Notes: generated by a model from the sequence alone, not told the origin. Counted from the first letter of the stretch, positions 52,653 through 62,460 are shown. The stretch: DNA of 64,000 nt from Flavobacterium sp. KACC 22763 (GCF_028736155.1 NZ_CP117879.1:868001-932000), one strand, 5' to 3'. Translations and numbers: made by a program.

Positions 52653-54932
52653 ATGAAGAAAAACTACTTTATAGTAATAATGCTATTTTTTGCATTTCTA
52701 ACCCATGCACAGACAAAAGTGCAAGGTGTTCCTAGAAATGACATTAAAGTAAAAACAGCGACGCAAAAACAATTAAACGCAAAAAGTGCCAATGCAACCA
52801 CTTTTGATGATATTCAGTTTTGGGTTGGTACAGGTGCCAATAAAGCAGCATTTGCTGTGCAATGGAACGATGGAAAAAATGCTGACGCTTTAATTTGGGG
52901 ATTTAAATGGGATGGAAGTGCAACTGGCGAAGATATGATGAAAGCCATTGCAAAAGCCGACCCTCGTTTTTACACTCTTTTATTGCAGGGAACTCAATTT
53001 GGAACTGCAATTGGCGGATTTGGTTTTGATTTGGATGGAGCCAACACAATTGGATTGTACAAAAGCGGAAATCTAACTTATCCTTATTATCCCGTAAGTG
53101 GTATTGTAAATACAGCGGCTTATGATTTTGACGAATACACGCCAATTGATGCTTTAGATCACTGGCAGTCTGGCTGGACAACTAAAGGATATTGGTCGTA
53201 TTGGGTAAGAGATGATGTAAATAATGGTTTTGACTATTCTGGATTAGGAGCATCGAGCCGAGTTTTACAAAATGGTTCTTGGGACGTCTGGAATTTTAAT
53301 GTTTCGTTTGCAGAAGAACCCATTGCAGCATTTACTCCTGTAACAGCTTACACTAATGCGATAGATTTTACAAAAGGGTATTTCATGGTAAACGAAGAGT
53401 GGTTTGGGCACACTAATGGATCTGTAAATTTTGTTAGCAATGACGGGAAAATTAATTATAGAGTGTATAGCGATGTAAATGAAAATAAAGCTTTTGGCGC
53501 GACAACACAATACGGCACTATTTACGGAGATAAATTTTATTTTGTTTCTAAACAGCCTAAAGATGGGGGCGATACACAATATACTCCAGGCGGAAGGCTT
53601 GTTGTTGCAGATGCGTTAACTATGAAAACCCTTGCAGAATTTGATAATGTTGGAGGAGGAGACGGACGTTCTTTTGTTGGAGTTGATGAAAAAACGGGAT
53701 ATATAGGCGCTTCAAACGGAGTTTTTATTTTTGATATTGCCAATATGAAAGTTGGAGCTGTCATTGCAGGAACTGGTGGCGGAAGTCAGTACGCGGGGCA
53801 GATTGGAAACATGATTCGCACTTCTCAATATGTATTTGCAGTAAAACAAAATGGTGGAATTTTGGTCATTGATCCTAAAACCAATACCGTAATTAAAACC
53901 ATTACAGGCGCATTTCATTCCGTTACACAGTCTAAAGACGGAAGCATTTGGGGAATTCAAAACAAGAAAATAATTAATATTGATCCCGTAACTTTTGCAA
54001 CTATTGAATATGCCATACCAACCACTCAATATTTAGGTTCTTGGGGCGCATGGAATGCTGGTAGTTTTACCTACAGCAATAAAGAAAATGCTTTGTATTG
54101 GATGAATTCTGTCAACGCATTTACGTCGGGTGTCCTAATTATAAAGTTTGATGTGGCAACCAAGAAATTCAACGAAAGTTTTGCAACACTTCCAGGACAA
54201 ACAGGAACTTTTAAGCAAATTCCTTATGGAGCAGCATTGAGAATTGATCCTGTTTCAGATCAGATTATTGTAAACACAACCGAAAGTGGTTTTGGAGCAC
54301 ATTTCCAAAAAAATTGGATTCATACTTTTGACAATACAGGAAAATTAATCGATACAAAAACTTTAAATGATTATTACTGGTTTCCTGCTATGACGGTATT
54401 TCCAGACAATGCAGCACCAGTTGTAAATGCAATTCTACCTTCGGAAATTTCAACTGGAAGTCCAACAATTATTGATTTAAAAGCAGTGGTTTCAGATGAA
54501 GATAATTTGTCGGCAGCGATTGTAAAAACGATTAAATCAAACAGTGATTCGAATATTGTTTCAGCAGAAATTAACGCTAATGAAGAACTGATTATAACGC
54601 CACAAACAGGAGGAAAAGCAACAATTGTAATCAGTTTTAATTCTAATGGAAAAATAGTTGAAAAATCAATTTTAGTTGATACGGCGGTTTTAGGCAGAGA
54701 CGAATTCACGAAAGTGCAATTATCAATTTATCCAAATCCAGTTTCAGATTATCTGAATATTAGTACTGAAGATGAAATTACCGATGTTATGATTTATGAT
54801 GTTAATGGAAGAGCGATCAATACTCAATTAAACAACAATCAAATTGATGTAAGTAATTTTGCCAAAGGATTTTATATTATCAATATTGTAACTGATAAAG
54901 CAAAATATACACAGAAATTTATTAAAAGATAA
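52653..54932 (+). CDS. T9SS-secreted beta-propeller protein (DUF5074-like) of the cobalamin locus
   Basis: A 759-aa exported protein. Signal peptide MKKNYFIVIMLFFAFLTHAQ; a domain at ~45-230 (FDDIQFWVGTGANKAAFAVQWNDG, ALIWGFKWDGSATGEDMMKAI); a YncE/DUF5074-like propeller ~240-590; an Ig-like stretch ~590-680; and a type A T9SS sorting domain ~685-759 (LSIYPNPVSDYLNI ... KFIKR). It is the same propeller class as the lipoprotein at 50073 but uses type IX export instead of a lipid anchor. Its position makes it a candidate secreted corrinoid binder. It is terminated by a strong hairpin. Confidence 0.82.
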   Translation: MKKNYFIVIMLFFAFLTHAQTKVQGVPRNDIKVKTATQKQLNAKSANATTFDDIQFWVGTGANKAAFAVQWNDGKNADALIWGFKWDGSATGEDMMKAIAKADPRFYTLLLQGTQFGTAIGGFGFDLDGANTIGLYKSGNLTYPYYPVSGIVNTAAYDFDEYTPIDALDHWQSGWTTKGYWSYWVRDDVNNGFDYSGLGASSRVLQNGSWDVWNFNVSFAEEPIAAFTPVTAYTNAIDFTKGYFMVNEEWFGHTNGSVNFVSNDGKINYRVYSDVNENKAFGATTQYGTIYGDKFYFVSKQPKDGGDTQYTPGGRLVVADALTMKTLAEFDNVGGGDGRSFVGVDEKTGYIGASNGVFIFDIANMKVGAVIAGTGGGSQYAGQIGNMIRTSQYVFAVKQNGGILVIDPKTNTVIKTITGAFHSVTQSKDGSIWGIQNKKIINIDPVTFATIEYAIPTTQYLGSWGAWNAGSFTYSNKENALYWMNSVNAFTSGVLIIKFDVATKKFNESFATLPGQTGTFKQIPYGAALRIDPVSDQIIVNTTESGFGAHFQKNWIHTFDNTGKLIDTKTLNDYYWFPAMTVFPDNAAPVVNAILPSEISTGSPTIIDLKAVVSDEDNLSAAIVKTIKSNSDSNIVSAEINANEELIITPQTGGKATIVISFNSNGKIVEKSILVDTAVLGRDEFTKVQLSIYPNPVSDYLNISTEDEITDVMIYDVNGRAINTQLNNNQIDVSNFAKGFYIINIVTDKAKYTQKFIKR

Positions 54933-54953
54933 AGTTTTAAAATTGAATATTAG

Positions 54954-54983
54954 AGGCTGTCACTTTGGTGACAGCCTTTTTTT
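54954..54983 (+). terminator. Rho-independent terminator of the cobalamin locus
   Basis: A 10-bp stem AGGCTGTCAC / GTGACAGCCT with loop TTTG, then seven T residues (54977-54983, the first shared with the stem). It lies 21 nt after the stop of the T9SS propeller. Confidence 0.9.
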
Positions 54984-54984
54984 A

Positions 54985-55075
54985 ATGCTCCGTAGGAGCA
55001 AGATAACGGTAGCAAATAGAACAACCAGAGAAAATTGCTCCGTAGGAGCTACATATTGGTAGAACAACATATCGT
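54985..55075. repeat. Pair of CTCCGTAGGAGC repeats
   Basis: GCTCCGTAGGAGC appears at 54987-54999 and GCTCCGTAGGAGC again at 55037-55049, each followed by a short AT-rich tail (AAGATAACGGTAG, TACATATTGGTAG). It is the same core type as the palindrome at 13359-13419. Confidence 0.78.
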
Positions 55076-55114
55076 TAACAATCATTATATTTACAATACA
55101 AAATTCCAAACATT

Positions 55115-55753
55115 ATGAAAGCATTGGTAATTGGAGCCACAGGCGCAACAGGAAAAGAGTTGGTTAATCTGCTTTTAGAAAGCAATGATTATGAATCGGT
55201 TTCCATTTTTGTGAGACGTCCAACAGGAAAATCACATCCAAAATTGACCGAGCATGTTGTTGATTTTTCAAATATCAATTCCTTTCAGGAAATAATTACC
55301 GGACACATTCTTTTTTCTTGTTTAGGAACTACGCTGAAAGATGCGGGATCAAAAGAAAAACAATGGAAAATCGACTACGATATTCCCGCGGATTTTGCAG
55401 CTGTTGCAAAACAAAACAATGTAAAATCTTTGATTTTGGTTTCTTCTTACGGAGCGTCAGCCAAAAGCAGTGTATATTACTCTATGATGAAAGGAAAACT
55501 AGAAGACTATCTCCAAGAGCTTCATTTTCCTCAATATGTTATTTTCAGGCCTGGGCCATTAATTCGAGAAAATACAGATCGTTTGGGCGAAAAGATTTCA
55601 GTAAAAGTTATAAAATTCTTTAATGCAATTGGACTTTTCAAAAACCTGAAACCAATCACAACTGCATTTTTAGCTGAAAAATTAATAAAATCGCCAAAAG
55701 AGTCTCCTGAAGGAACGACAATTTTGGAATTAAATAGCATTCTTAAACTGTAA
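55115..55753 (+). CDS. Atypical SDR / NAD(P)H-binding oxidoreductase
   Basis: A 212-aa Rossmann protein. The nucleotide loop is ALVIGATGATGKELVNLLL (residues 3-21). SCLGTTLKDAGSKEKQWKIDYD and LILVSSYGASAKSSVYYSMMKGKLEDYL (with a YxxxK-like MKGK region) resemble the Tip30/HTATIP2-like branch of atypical SDRs. Substrate unknown. It is not clearly in an operon with the downstream kinase (166-nt gap). Confidence 0.82.
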   Translation: MKALVIGATGATGKELVNLLLESNDYESVSIFVRRPTGKSHPKLTEHVVDFSNINSFQEIITGHILFSCLGTTLKDAGSKEKQWKIDYDIPADFAAVAKQNNVKSLILVSSYGASAKSSVYYSMMKGKLEDYLQELHFPQYVIFRPGPLIRENTDRLGEKISVKVIKFFNAIGLFKNLKPITTAFLAEKLIKSPKESPEGTTILELNSILKL

Positions 55754-55919
55754 CATAAATTTGCTAAAAATAACAAGTAGAGAAATTGAAATAGAATAAA
55801 ATAAGTAATCCAAACCGTAATACTTAAGTCTTTTTGGGTATAATTTTATGATAAACTCTTTGCTGAATAAGGGTTTTCGACTATTTTGCTTTATCTTTAT
55901 ACCTTTACCACGCCAAGCA

Positions 55920-57905
55920 ATGAACAAGAATTACCCCATTCCAGAGAACGAACTACAGCGTTTAGCGGCTCTTAAACGTTATAATATACTAGATACACTT
56001 CCAGACAATGCTTTTGACGATGCAACAAAGCTTGTTTCTTATATCTGCGGTGTGCCAATTGCCCATATTTCTTTTATTGATGAGGATAGACAATGGTTTA
56101 AATCGGAGATTGGAATTGGAGTTTCTGAAGTGCCGAGAGAAATTACGTTCTGCAATTACACTATTTTAGATACTGAAATTGTAGAAATCAATGATACTCA
56201 TATCAACGAAAGATTTAAAGATGATCCAAATGTTACAGGAGGTTTCAATGTAAGATTTTATGCCGGTGTACCGCTTACAACACCAGATGGCTATAATATT
56301 GGAACGCTGTGCGCTATTGATCATGTTGTAAAAGAATTAAATGATAATCAACGTAATGCACTTTCGATTATTGCAAAACATGTTATTGCACAGCTGGAAT
56401 TAGGAACAAAAAACAATCAGCTATATACGCAGAGAAAAATTGCAGAGCGTGCTGTTCTGGCAAGAGACAGTTTTTTGGCCAATATGAGCCACGAAATTAG
56501 AACTCCTTTAAACGCAATTATTGGTTTTACCGATTTGCTTGCACAGACAGAACTCAATGATACACAGCGCGATTATATTGGAAGCGTTCAGATTGCAGGC
56601 GAAAATTTGCTTTTAATTGTGAATGATATTCTGGATCTTTCAAAAATTGAATCTGGAAATTTGACAATCGAAACCGAATCTTTTAATTTGAAGAAAACCC
56701 TCAAACACGTTTATAGTTTGTTGAAAGTAAAAGCGCAGAAAGAGGTTGAGTTTAATCTTTTTCTTGATGCCGAATTGCCAGATATGGTGATTGGCGATCA
56801 AGGAAGACTTAATCAGATATTAGTGAATCTTATCGGGAATGCGCTTAAGTTTACAAATGAAGGAGAAGTAACGGTTTCAGTTAAGAAAATTGAGGAAACA
56901 GAAGATAGTTATACGTTTAAATTTTCTATAAAAGACACTGGAATCGGAATCCCGAAAGATAAGCTTGAAACTATTTTTGAAAGATTTACGCAAGGCGAGG
57001 AAAGTACAACACGAACCTTTGGAGGTACAGGACTTGGACTTAATATTGTAAAACAATTAGTAGAACTTCAGAAAGGAGAAGTTCATGTAAAAAGCACTTT
57101 AAATCGCGGTTCAGAGTTTTTCTTTACCCTTTCGTACAAAAAGTCAGATACTGAAGAAACAGAAGTGAAAACTGTTTCTAAAAATGATTTAGGACATCTT
57201 AAAATATTGCTTTGCGAAGACAATGTTTTAAACCAAAAACTGGCAAAAAGCGTAATTAATAATTTTGGTTTTGATTTGGATATCGCGCAGAATGGAGAGG
57301 AAGGAATTGAATTATTGTCTCAAAAGAAATACGATTTGGTTTTAATGGATTTGCAAATGCCTGTTAAAGACGGCTACCAAACCACTGATTATATTCGAAA
57401 TGAAATGAATTCCAATATTCCGATTATTGCCATGACAGCACATTCGCTAGTAGGTGAGCAGGAGCGTTGCTACAAAGTAGGAATGAATGCTTATGTGCCA
57501 AAGCCTTTTAAACAGGCTGTTCTTCTAAAAGCCATAAAAACGGTTATGACTCCAGATAGCGATGGGCATCATAAGAGAATTATTGATATGTCTTTTCTTG
57601 ACGAAATGTCTGGCGGCGATCCCGAATTTAAGAAAGAAATGATAGGTCTTTTTATTGAAAAAATTCCAGTTCAGGCAGCGCAGTTGGAAGAGGCATTTAA
57701 GAACATTGATTATGACAACGTAAAAAAATTGGCGCATAATATGAAATCGAGCATGGACATTTTTATGCTGCAGGATTTAAGCAATTGTCTGTCGATTATC
57801 GAAGAAGAAGCGTCATCTGGCGAATTTACTGCTGAAACATTAGATAAAGTAAATATTTTCAGCTGCGGAATCGAAGAAGTCGTTAAAATTTTAAAAGAGC
57901 TATGA
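55920..57905 (+). CDS. Hybrid histidine kinase (GAF-HisKA-HATPase-REC-Hpt)
   Basis: 661 aa from the ATG at 55920 (MNKNYPIPENELQRLAALKRYNILDTLPD, the usual start of this GAF group); an ATG at 55848 would add 24 atypical residues. GAF ~20-160; HisKA with His191 in NMSHEIRTPLNA; HATPase ~300-420 (NQILVNLIGNALKF, DTGIGIPKD, GGTGLGLNIV); receiver with phospho-acceptor Asp477 in LVLMDLQMP; Hpt with His606 in LAHNMKSSMD. No membrane helix is present, so it senses a cytoplasmic signal. It heads a cluster that also encodes a free receiver, and phosphotransfer from the Hpt to that receiver is likely. Confidence 0.92.
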   Translation: MNKNYPIPENELQRLAALKRYNILDTLPDNAFDDATKLVSYICGVPIAHISFIDEDRQWFKSEIGIGVSEVPREITFCNYTILDTEIVEINDTHINERFKDDPNVTGGFNVRFYAGVPLTTPDGYNIGTLCAIDHVVKELNDNQRNALSIIAKHVIAQLELGTKNNQLYTQRKIAERAVLARDSFLANMSHEIRTPLNAIIGFTDLLAQTELNDTQRDYIGSVQIAGENLLLIVNDILDLSKIESGNLTIETESFNLKKTLKHVYSLLKVKAQKEVEFNLFLDAELPDMVIGDQGRLNQILVNLIGNALKFTNEGEVTVSVKKIEETEDSYTFKFSIKDTGIGIPKDKLETIFERFTQGEESTTRTFGGTGLGLNIVKQLVELQKGEVHVKSTLNRGSEFFFTLSYKKSDTEETEVKTVSKNDLGHLKILLCEDNVLNQKLAKSVINNFGFDLDIAQNGEEGIELLSQKKYDLVLMDLQMPVKDGYQTTDYIRNEMNSNIPIIAMTAHSLVGEQERCYKVGMNAYVPKPFKQAVLLKAIKTVMTPDSDGHHKRIIDMSFLDEMSGGDPEFKKEMIGLFIEKIPVQAAQLEEAFKNIDYDNVKKLAHNMKSSMDIFMLQDLSNCLSIIEEEASSGEFTAETLDKVNIFSCGIEEVVKILKEL

Positions 57906-57980
57906 TATAATAAAAATATGCATTAGCTTTATAGTAATGATGATATAAATTAGTTTGTCCCAAAGAGAAAAAATTAAAAA

Positions 57981-58346
57981 ATGAGAATTATTGTAGCCGA
58001 AGATAATGATATCCTACGCAAATCGTTGTCTTTTTTCTTAGAGTCTAAAGGATTTAGTATTGACCAGTTTTCTGATGGTAAAGAGGCGCTAGAAGCGATC
58101 GAAAAAGAAAACTATGACTTGATATTGACCGATATAAACATGCCAGGTGTTAGCGGAATGGAAATTACCCAACACGTTAGAGAGAATCTTAAATCTGATA
58201 TTCCTGTTATTATATTAACTTCTTCGGGAGTTGAGCAGACCGAACTTGACTCTTTTGATATTGGAGCAAACGAATTTATTGCTAAACCAGTAAGTCCGGC
58301 TGTACTTTTAGTGAGGATTAATAAATTACTAAAACCCCGAATCTAA
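57981..58346 (+). CDS. Stand-alone response regulator receiver (CheY-like)
   Basis: A 121-aa receiver with the acidic pair at residues 7-8 (EDND), phospho-acceptor Asp51 in LILTDINMPG, Thr/Ser switch in VIILTSSG and Lys in FIAKPVSP. No output domain is present. It follows the hybrid kinase by 75 nt and overlaps the barrel gene by 1 nt (TAATG). It may control enzyme or export activity by protein contact rather than by DNA binding. Confidence 0.92.
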   Translation: MRIIVAEDNDILRKSLSFFLESKGFSIDQFSDGKEALEAIEKENYDLILTDINMPGVSGMEITQHVRENLKSDIPVIILTSSGVEQTELDSFDIGANEFIAKPVSPAVLLVRINKLLKPRI

Positions 58347-59560
58347 TGAAGTTTGTATATTATTCTATTTTCCTTCTTTTCATTTCCTCTATTGCAATTG
58401 GACAAGAAATCAATATAGATGAGGCTTTAGCCAATGTAAAGCGTGAAGTCGAAAAAGAAAATTACGATAAAGCATTATCGATAATTGAGCCTCTTCGAGC
58501 CAAATATCCTGAAAATGAAGATATACAAACTTTCGCGGGAAGAATTTACAGCTGGAAAAAAGACTATAAAACGGCAATAAAGATTTTGTCTCCAATGGCA
58601 GACAGAAATAATCCAAATCTAGAAGCTTTGCAAGCGCTTGTAAACATTTACTTCTGGACAGAAGATTACGAAAAATGTATTTCGTATTGCGATAAATATC
58701 TTGCGATAGATCCAAAATCGGTTGAGGTTTTGAAGATTAAAGCTACTTGTCTAGAGAAATTAAACCGAGATCAGGAAGCATTAGATTTAATAGAAAAAGC
58801 ATCTTATATTGATAATAGTACTCAAGCTTTTAGTGGAATACGTACGCTTATTGGACGTAAAGCAAAAAATACAGTTTCGGCTTCTTACTTAAATATTTCG
58901 ACTTCCGATCCAGGACAGCAACCATTTCATTATGGATATGTTGAATACTCACATAAATTCAGCAAATCGGCAATTGTAGGAAGGGCAAATATTGGAAATA
59001 TCGGCAATGAAACCCAAATGCTTTTTGAAACCGATTTTTACCAAACCTTTTCAAACAAAAGCTATTTGTATGCAAATGCTGGCGTTTCGACAGGAGAAAC
59101 CATTTTTCCTGTAGCCAAAGCGGGTTTAGAATATTATTTTAAGCCACAGAAACATTTTGATTTTTCGCTTGGAGGACGATTCACGCATTTTGAGACAGAC
59201 GATATTACCTTGCTTACAGGACAAGTAGCCTACAATGCAAGAGTTTATAGTTTTGCTTATAGACCTTATTATGATATTTCGAACGAACTTTTTTCTCATG
59301 TTTTAAGCATTCAGCGTGTCAATGAAGAAAAAGAACGCCTTATAAGACTGGAATTGCAATATGGAAACGTTCCGTATCTGTATCTCTACAATAATTTTAC
59401 AGAGCCATTAAAAGCATATCGTGTCGGACTTCAATATCAGCACCGTTTTGGCGATTCGTTTTTTGTACGTCCAATTTTCCTTTACGAATATGAAGAGTAT
59501 ATTCCTAGTGAATACCGAAACAAGTTTAATGTACAGCTAATTGTAACAAAACGTTTTTAA
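58346..59560 (+). CDS. TPR plus YaiO-type outer-membrane beta-barrel protein
   Basis: 404 aa. Signal peptide MKFVYYSIFLLFISSIAIGQ; three to four TPR units ~25-165 (NYDKALSIIEPLRAKYPENEDIQTFAGRIYSW); and a YaiO-like barrel ~175-404 (YLNISTSDPGQQPFHYGYVEYSHKF ... FNVQLIVTKRF). A periplasmic TPR arm fused to an outer-membrane barrel is the layout of polysaccharide exporters such as PgaA and BcsC. Together with the PgaC-like enzyme two genes on, this supports an export role, although YaiO proteins themselves have no agreed function. Confidence 0.85.
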   Translation: MKFVYYSIFLLFISSIAIGQEINIDEALANVKREVEKENYDKALSIIEPLRAKYPENEDIQTFAGRIYSWKKDYKTAIKILSPMADRNNPNLEALQALVNIYFWTEDYEKCISYCDKYLAIDPKSVEVLKIKATCLEKLNRDQEALDLIEKASYIDNSTQAFSGIRTLIGRKAKNTVSASYLNISTSDPGQQPFHYGYVEYSHKFSKSAIVGRANIGNIGNETQMLFETDFYQTFSNKSYLYANAGVSTGETIFPVAKAGLEYYFKPQKHFDFSLGGRFTHFETDDITLLTGQVAYNARVYSFAYRPYYDISNELFSHVLSIQRVNEEKERLIRLELQYGNVPYLYLYNNFTEPLKAYRVGLQYQHRFGDSFFVRPIFLYEYEEYIPSEYRNKFNVQLIVTKRF

Positions 59561-59561
59561 G

Positions 59562-60383
59562 ATGAGAGATTTCTGGGAACTATATAAAAACGGCCAGTGG
59601 GAAGTACCTTTTCTTACTTTCTCCACTTATCTGTTTGTAGCGGCCTCTCTTATTCTATATCTTATTATTGTTGCTAGCAGAAATAGTAAAATCAAAAAAG
59701 AACGTCTTTGCAAAGAATACAGTGCTTTGATAGACAAAATTATGTCGGCTGTCATTTTTCAAGATGTTTCTTTTGCCGAAGTAAAAAAAGACAAAAACTT
59801 TTTAGTCCTTTTTGACACTTCTTTTTTTAGAGAAGTTTTGACCGAATCTCTTATCAATCTGCACAAAAATTATGAAGGTATATATGCTCAAAAACTAGAA
59901 CAGTTTTATAAAGATTCTGGATTGATAAAAGATTCATTTAAGAAACTCAAAAGCTTAAAATGGGAAGTAAAATGTAAAGGAATTAGCGAGTTGTCTGAGT
60001 TTAATATTAGAGAAGCATTTGATCAGATTATTGTTTATTCTAAAGCCAAAAAAAAAACATTAAAGATTGTTGCCTTAAATGCGGCTATTAAACTTGAAGG
60101 AACGGAGAGTGTAAACTATTTAGTAGAACATTCAGATCCTATTGATGATTGGATGCAGCTGAATATTATTGGCGCTTTCAAAAAACACGATGTTGGTGAT
60201 ACAGTCGGAATTGAACATTTATTAGAATCGCAAAATACGACAGTAGTGGCACTTGGTTTAAAATTGATAAAAGAACTTAAACTAACACAGAAGCTTCCTC
60301 ATGTAGTTCATTTGGCAGAGAATACTTCGAACACTGTAATTAAATACAAAGCACAGAGTCTTTTGCAGGCATTAACAGTATAA
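59562..60383 (+). CDS. Membrane-anchored HEAT-repeat protein
   Basis: A 273-aa protein with one N-terminal membrane helix (FLTFSTYLFVAASLILYLIIVA, ~18-40) followed by a cytoplasmic helical region. HEAT-like repeats at ~125-273 (LKSLKWEVKCKGISELSEFNIREAFDQIIVYSKAKKKTLKIVALNAAIKL and later). It starts 1 nt after the barrel gene and ends 11 nt before the glycosyltransferase. It likely scaffolds the synthase or receives the signal of the free receiver; that is inference. Confidence 0.8.
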   Translation: MRDFWELYKNGQWEVPFLTFSTYLFVAASLILYLIIVASRNSKIKKERLCKEYSALIDKIMSAVIFQDVSFAEVKKDKNFLVLFDTSFFREVLTESLINLHKNYEGIYAQKLEQFYKDSGLIKDSFKKLKSLKWEVKCKGISELSEFNIREAFDQIIVYSKAKKKTLKIVALNAAIKLEGTESVNYLVEHSDPIDDWMQLNIIGAFKKHDVGDTVGIEHLLESQNTTVVALGLKLIKELKLTQKLPHVVHLAENTSNTVIKYKAQSLLQALTV

Positions 60384-60394
60384 TTGAACAAGAA

Positions 60395-61825
60395 ATGACT
60401 TTTTTTAATACTGAAATAACGTGGTTTTTGGATGTATATATACTCCTTATTCTTGGTTACGCCATACTAATCATGTCTTCTTATTTAGCATTGGCTTATA
60501 TTTCTACAAAAGAGCTTAGAAGATACCTTAAACGAAACAGTTTTGTCGATTACGATGTGCTGTTGACTAGCGAGTTTGCTCCAAAACTTTCGCTTATTGC
60601 GCCCGCATATAATGAAGGCCTTACGATTGAAGAAAATGTAAAATCATTGCTTTCGCTGAATTACAACAATTATCAGGTTATTGTGGTCAATGACGGAAGC
60701 AAAGACAATTCGATGGAAATCCTGACCAAAACCTACGATCTGGTTTTGACCGATTTGGAATTCCATCCAAAAATTGAAACCAAAAAAATCAGAGGCATTT
60801 ATACTTCAAGAAATGCCGCTTTCAAAAAATTGATTGTAGTTGATAAAGAAAATGGAGGTAAAGCCGACGCCTTAAATGTCGGACTTAATATTGCCCAGAA
60901 TCCGTATGTGGTTTGCATTGATGTCGATTGTATCTTAGATAAAGATTCACTTTTAAAGCTCGCAAAACCATTTTTAGAATCGTACGGAAAACGTATTATT
61001 GCAACTGGTGGAGTAGTGCGAATTGCGAACCAATGTGTAATAAAAAACGGACGTTTAGTAGAAGTAAATGTTCCAGATGTGATGCTATCGAGAATTCAGG
61101 TTTTAGAATATTTAAGAGCATTTCTTTTAGGCAGAATGGCGTGGGGAAAACTGGACGGATTATTGCTTATTAGCGGTGCTTTTGGAGCTTTTGATAAAGA
61201 AATTGCCATACTTTCTGGCGGTTATAGCACCAAGACGGTTGGAGAAGATATGGAACTTATTGTCAGAATGCGCCGTTATATGCTAGATAATAAACTGCCA
61301 TATTCGGTGAGCTATATTCCAGATCCGCTTTGTTGGACCGAAGCGCCTGAAGATTTTAAAATATTCAAAAAACAGCGCTCTCGCTGGATGAGAGGAACAA
61401 TAGAAACCTTAAGCATTCACCGCAAAATGTTTCTTAATCCTAAATATAAATTGTTAGGAATGCTGAGTGTACCATATTGGACTTTGTTTGAATTTCTTGC
61501 GCCTGCAATAGAATTTATTGGTTTGGTCATCACTGCAGTATTTATAGTATTCGGTCTTTTAAACTGGCATTTTTTCTTCTTGCTATTGCTTTTTGTGTAT
61601 ACATTTGCAGTGCTCTTTTCTGTTATTGCTTTGTACAGCGAAGAAAAAACCTATCACAAATACCCAAAACAAGCCGATTTTTTCAAATTGCTGATGGCGG
61701 CTTTTATTGAACCGTTTTACTTTCATCCGCTTACGGTTTATGCTGCTTTGGTTGGGTATAAAGAAAAAATGATGGGAACGAAAGGATGGGGCGAAATGAC
61801 CAGAAAAGGATTTACCAAGAAATAA
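60395..61825 (+). CDS. Processive family 2 glycosyltransferase (PgaC/BcsA-like)
   Basis: A 476-aa membrane synthase. One N-terminal helix (~9-33), a GT-A domain with LIAPAYNEGLTIEENVKSLL, VVNDGSKDNS, the metal-binding CIDVDC, ISGAFGAF, a catalytic ED (VGEDMELIVRM) and the processivity motif KQRSRWMRG, then three to four C-terminal helices (~355-445). These are the marks of poly-beta-1,6-GlcNAc, hyaluronan or cellulose-type synthases that polymerise and translocate a chain. No PilZ domain or PgaB-like deacetylase is nearby. Sugar not predictable. Confidence 0.9.
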   Translation: MTFFNTEITWFLDVYILLILGYAILIMSSYLALAYISTKELRRYLKRNSFVDYDVLLTSEFAPKLSLIAPAYNEGLTIEENVKSLLSLNYNNYQVIVVNDGSKDNSMEILTKTYDLVLTDLEFHPKIETKKIRGIYTSRNAAFKKLIVVDKENGGKADALNVGLNIAQNPYVVCIDVDCILDKDSLLKLAKPFLESYGKRIIATGGVVRIANQCVIKNGRLVEVNVPDVMLSRIQVLEYLRAFLLGRMAWGKLDGLLLISGAFGAFDKEIAILSGGYSTKTVGEDMELIVRMRRYMLDNKLPYSVSYIPDPLCWTEAPEDFKIFKKQRSRWMRGTIETLSIHRKMFLNPKYKLLGMLSVPYWTLFEFLAPAIEFIGLVITAVFIVFGLLNWHFFFLLLLFVYTFAVLFSVIALYSEEKTYHKYPKQADFFKLLMAAFIEPFYFHPLTVYAALVGYKEKMMGTKGWGEMTRKGFTKK

Positions 61826-62460
61826 TGAAGATGACAAAGAAGATTTTAATAGTAGATGATCATTTGGTAGTGCGAAATGGAGTTGCCATGATTTTGGAAC
61901 GGCAGTTTGATGATGTTGCCATTTCGAATGCTGAAAATTTCTTTGAAGCGATTACACTTTTAAAAAATCTTCCTTTTGACTTAGTGATTTTAGATATTAA
62001 TATTCCAGGAGGAAAAAATACCGATATGATAACCGACATCAGAGCGATTCAGCCCGATGTCAAAATATTGGTTTTCTCTGCCCACGAAGAAGAACAATAT
62101 GCTTTAAAATACCTTTCTTCTGGCGCCAACGGTTATGTAGACAAACTCTGCAGCGAAGAAAAAATCATGTTTGCCATTACATCAATTTTCGAATCGGGAA
62201 CGTATATTTCTTCTGAATTGGTTAGTAAATTGGTAAATACTCAGACCAGCAAAAAAACTTTAAATCCGTTAGAAGGTTTATCCAAAAGAGAACTTCAAAT
62301 TACAGATTTATTGGTTCAGGGAAATGGCAATTTAGAAATTTCAAACCAGCTCAACATTCATATGTCTACCGTGAGCACGTATAAAGCAAGAGTTTTTGAG
62401 AAACTAAAAGTCAATAACTTGGTAGAGCTCATCAATTTGTACAAAACGTTTAAAAGTTAA
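61825..62460 (+). CDS. NarL/LuxR-type response regulator
   Basis: A 211-aa regulator. The ATG at 61825 overlaps the stop of the glycosyltransferase by 1 nt (TAATG), matching the coupling seen elsewhere in the cluster; an ATG at 61831 is an alternative. Receiver with phospho-acceptor Asp57 (LVILDINIPGG), and a LuxR HTH ~148-206 (LSKRELQITDLLVQGNGNLEISNQLNIHMSTVSTYKARVF). It probably feeds back on expression of the cluster. Its 3' end overlaps the convergent kinase by 4 nt. Confidence 0.92.
   Translation: MKMTKKILIVDDHLVVRNGVAMILERQFDDVAISNAENFFEAITLLKNLPFDLVILDINIPGGKNTDMITDIRAIQPDVKILVFSAHEEEQYALKYLSSGANGYVDKLCSEEKIMFAITSIFESGTYISSELVSKLVNTQTSKKTLNPLEGLSKRELQITDLLVQGNGNLEISNQLNIHMSTVSTYKARVFEKLKVNNLVELINLYKTFKS

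Noticed and set aside
61786..61824. Upstream ATG extending the LuxR response regulator by 13 residues
   Set aside because: It would lie inside the glycosyltransferase gene and add non-family residues; the ATG in the TAATG overlap at 61825 gives the normal receiver start.
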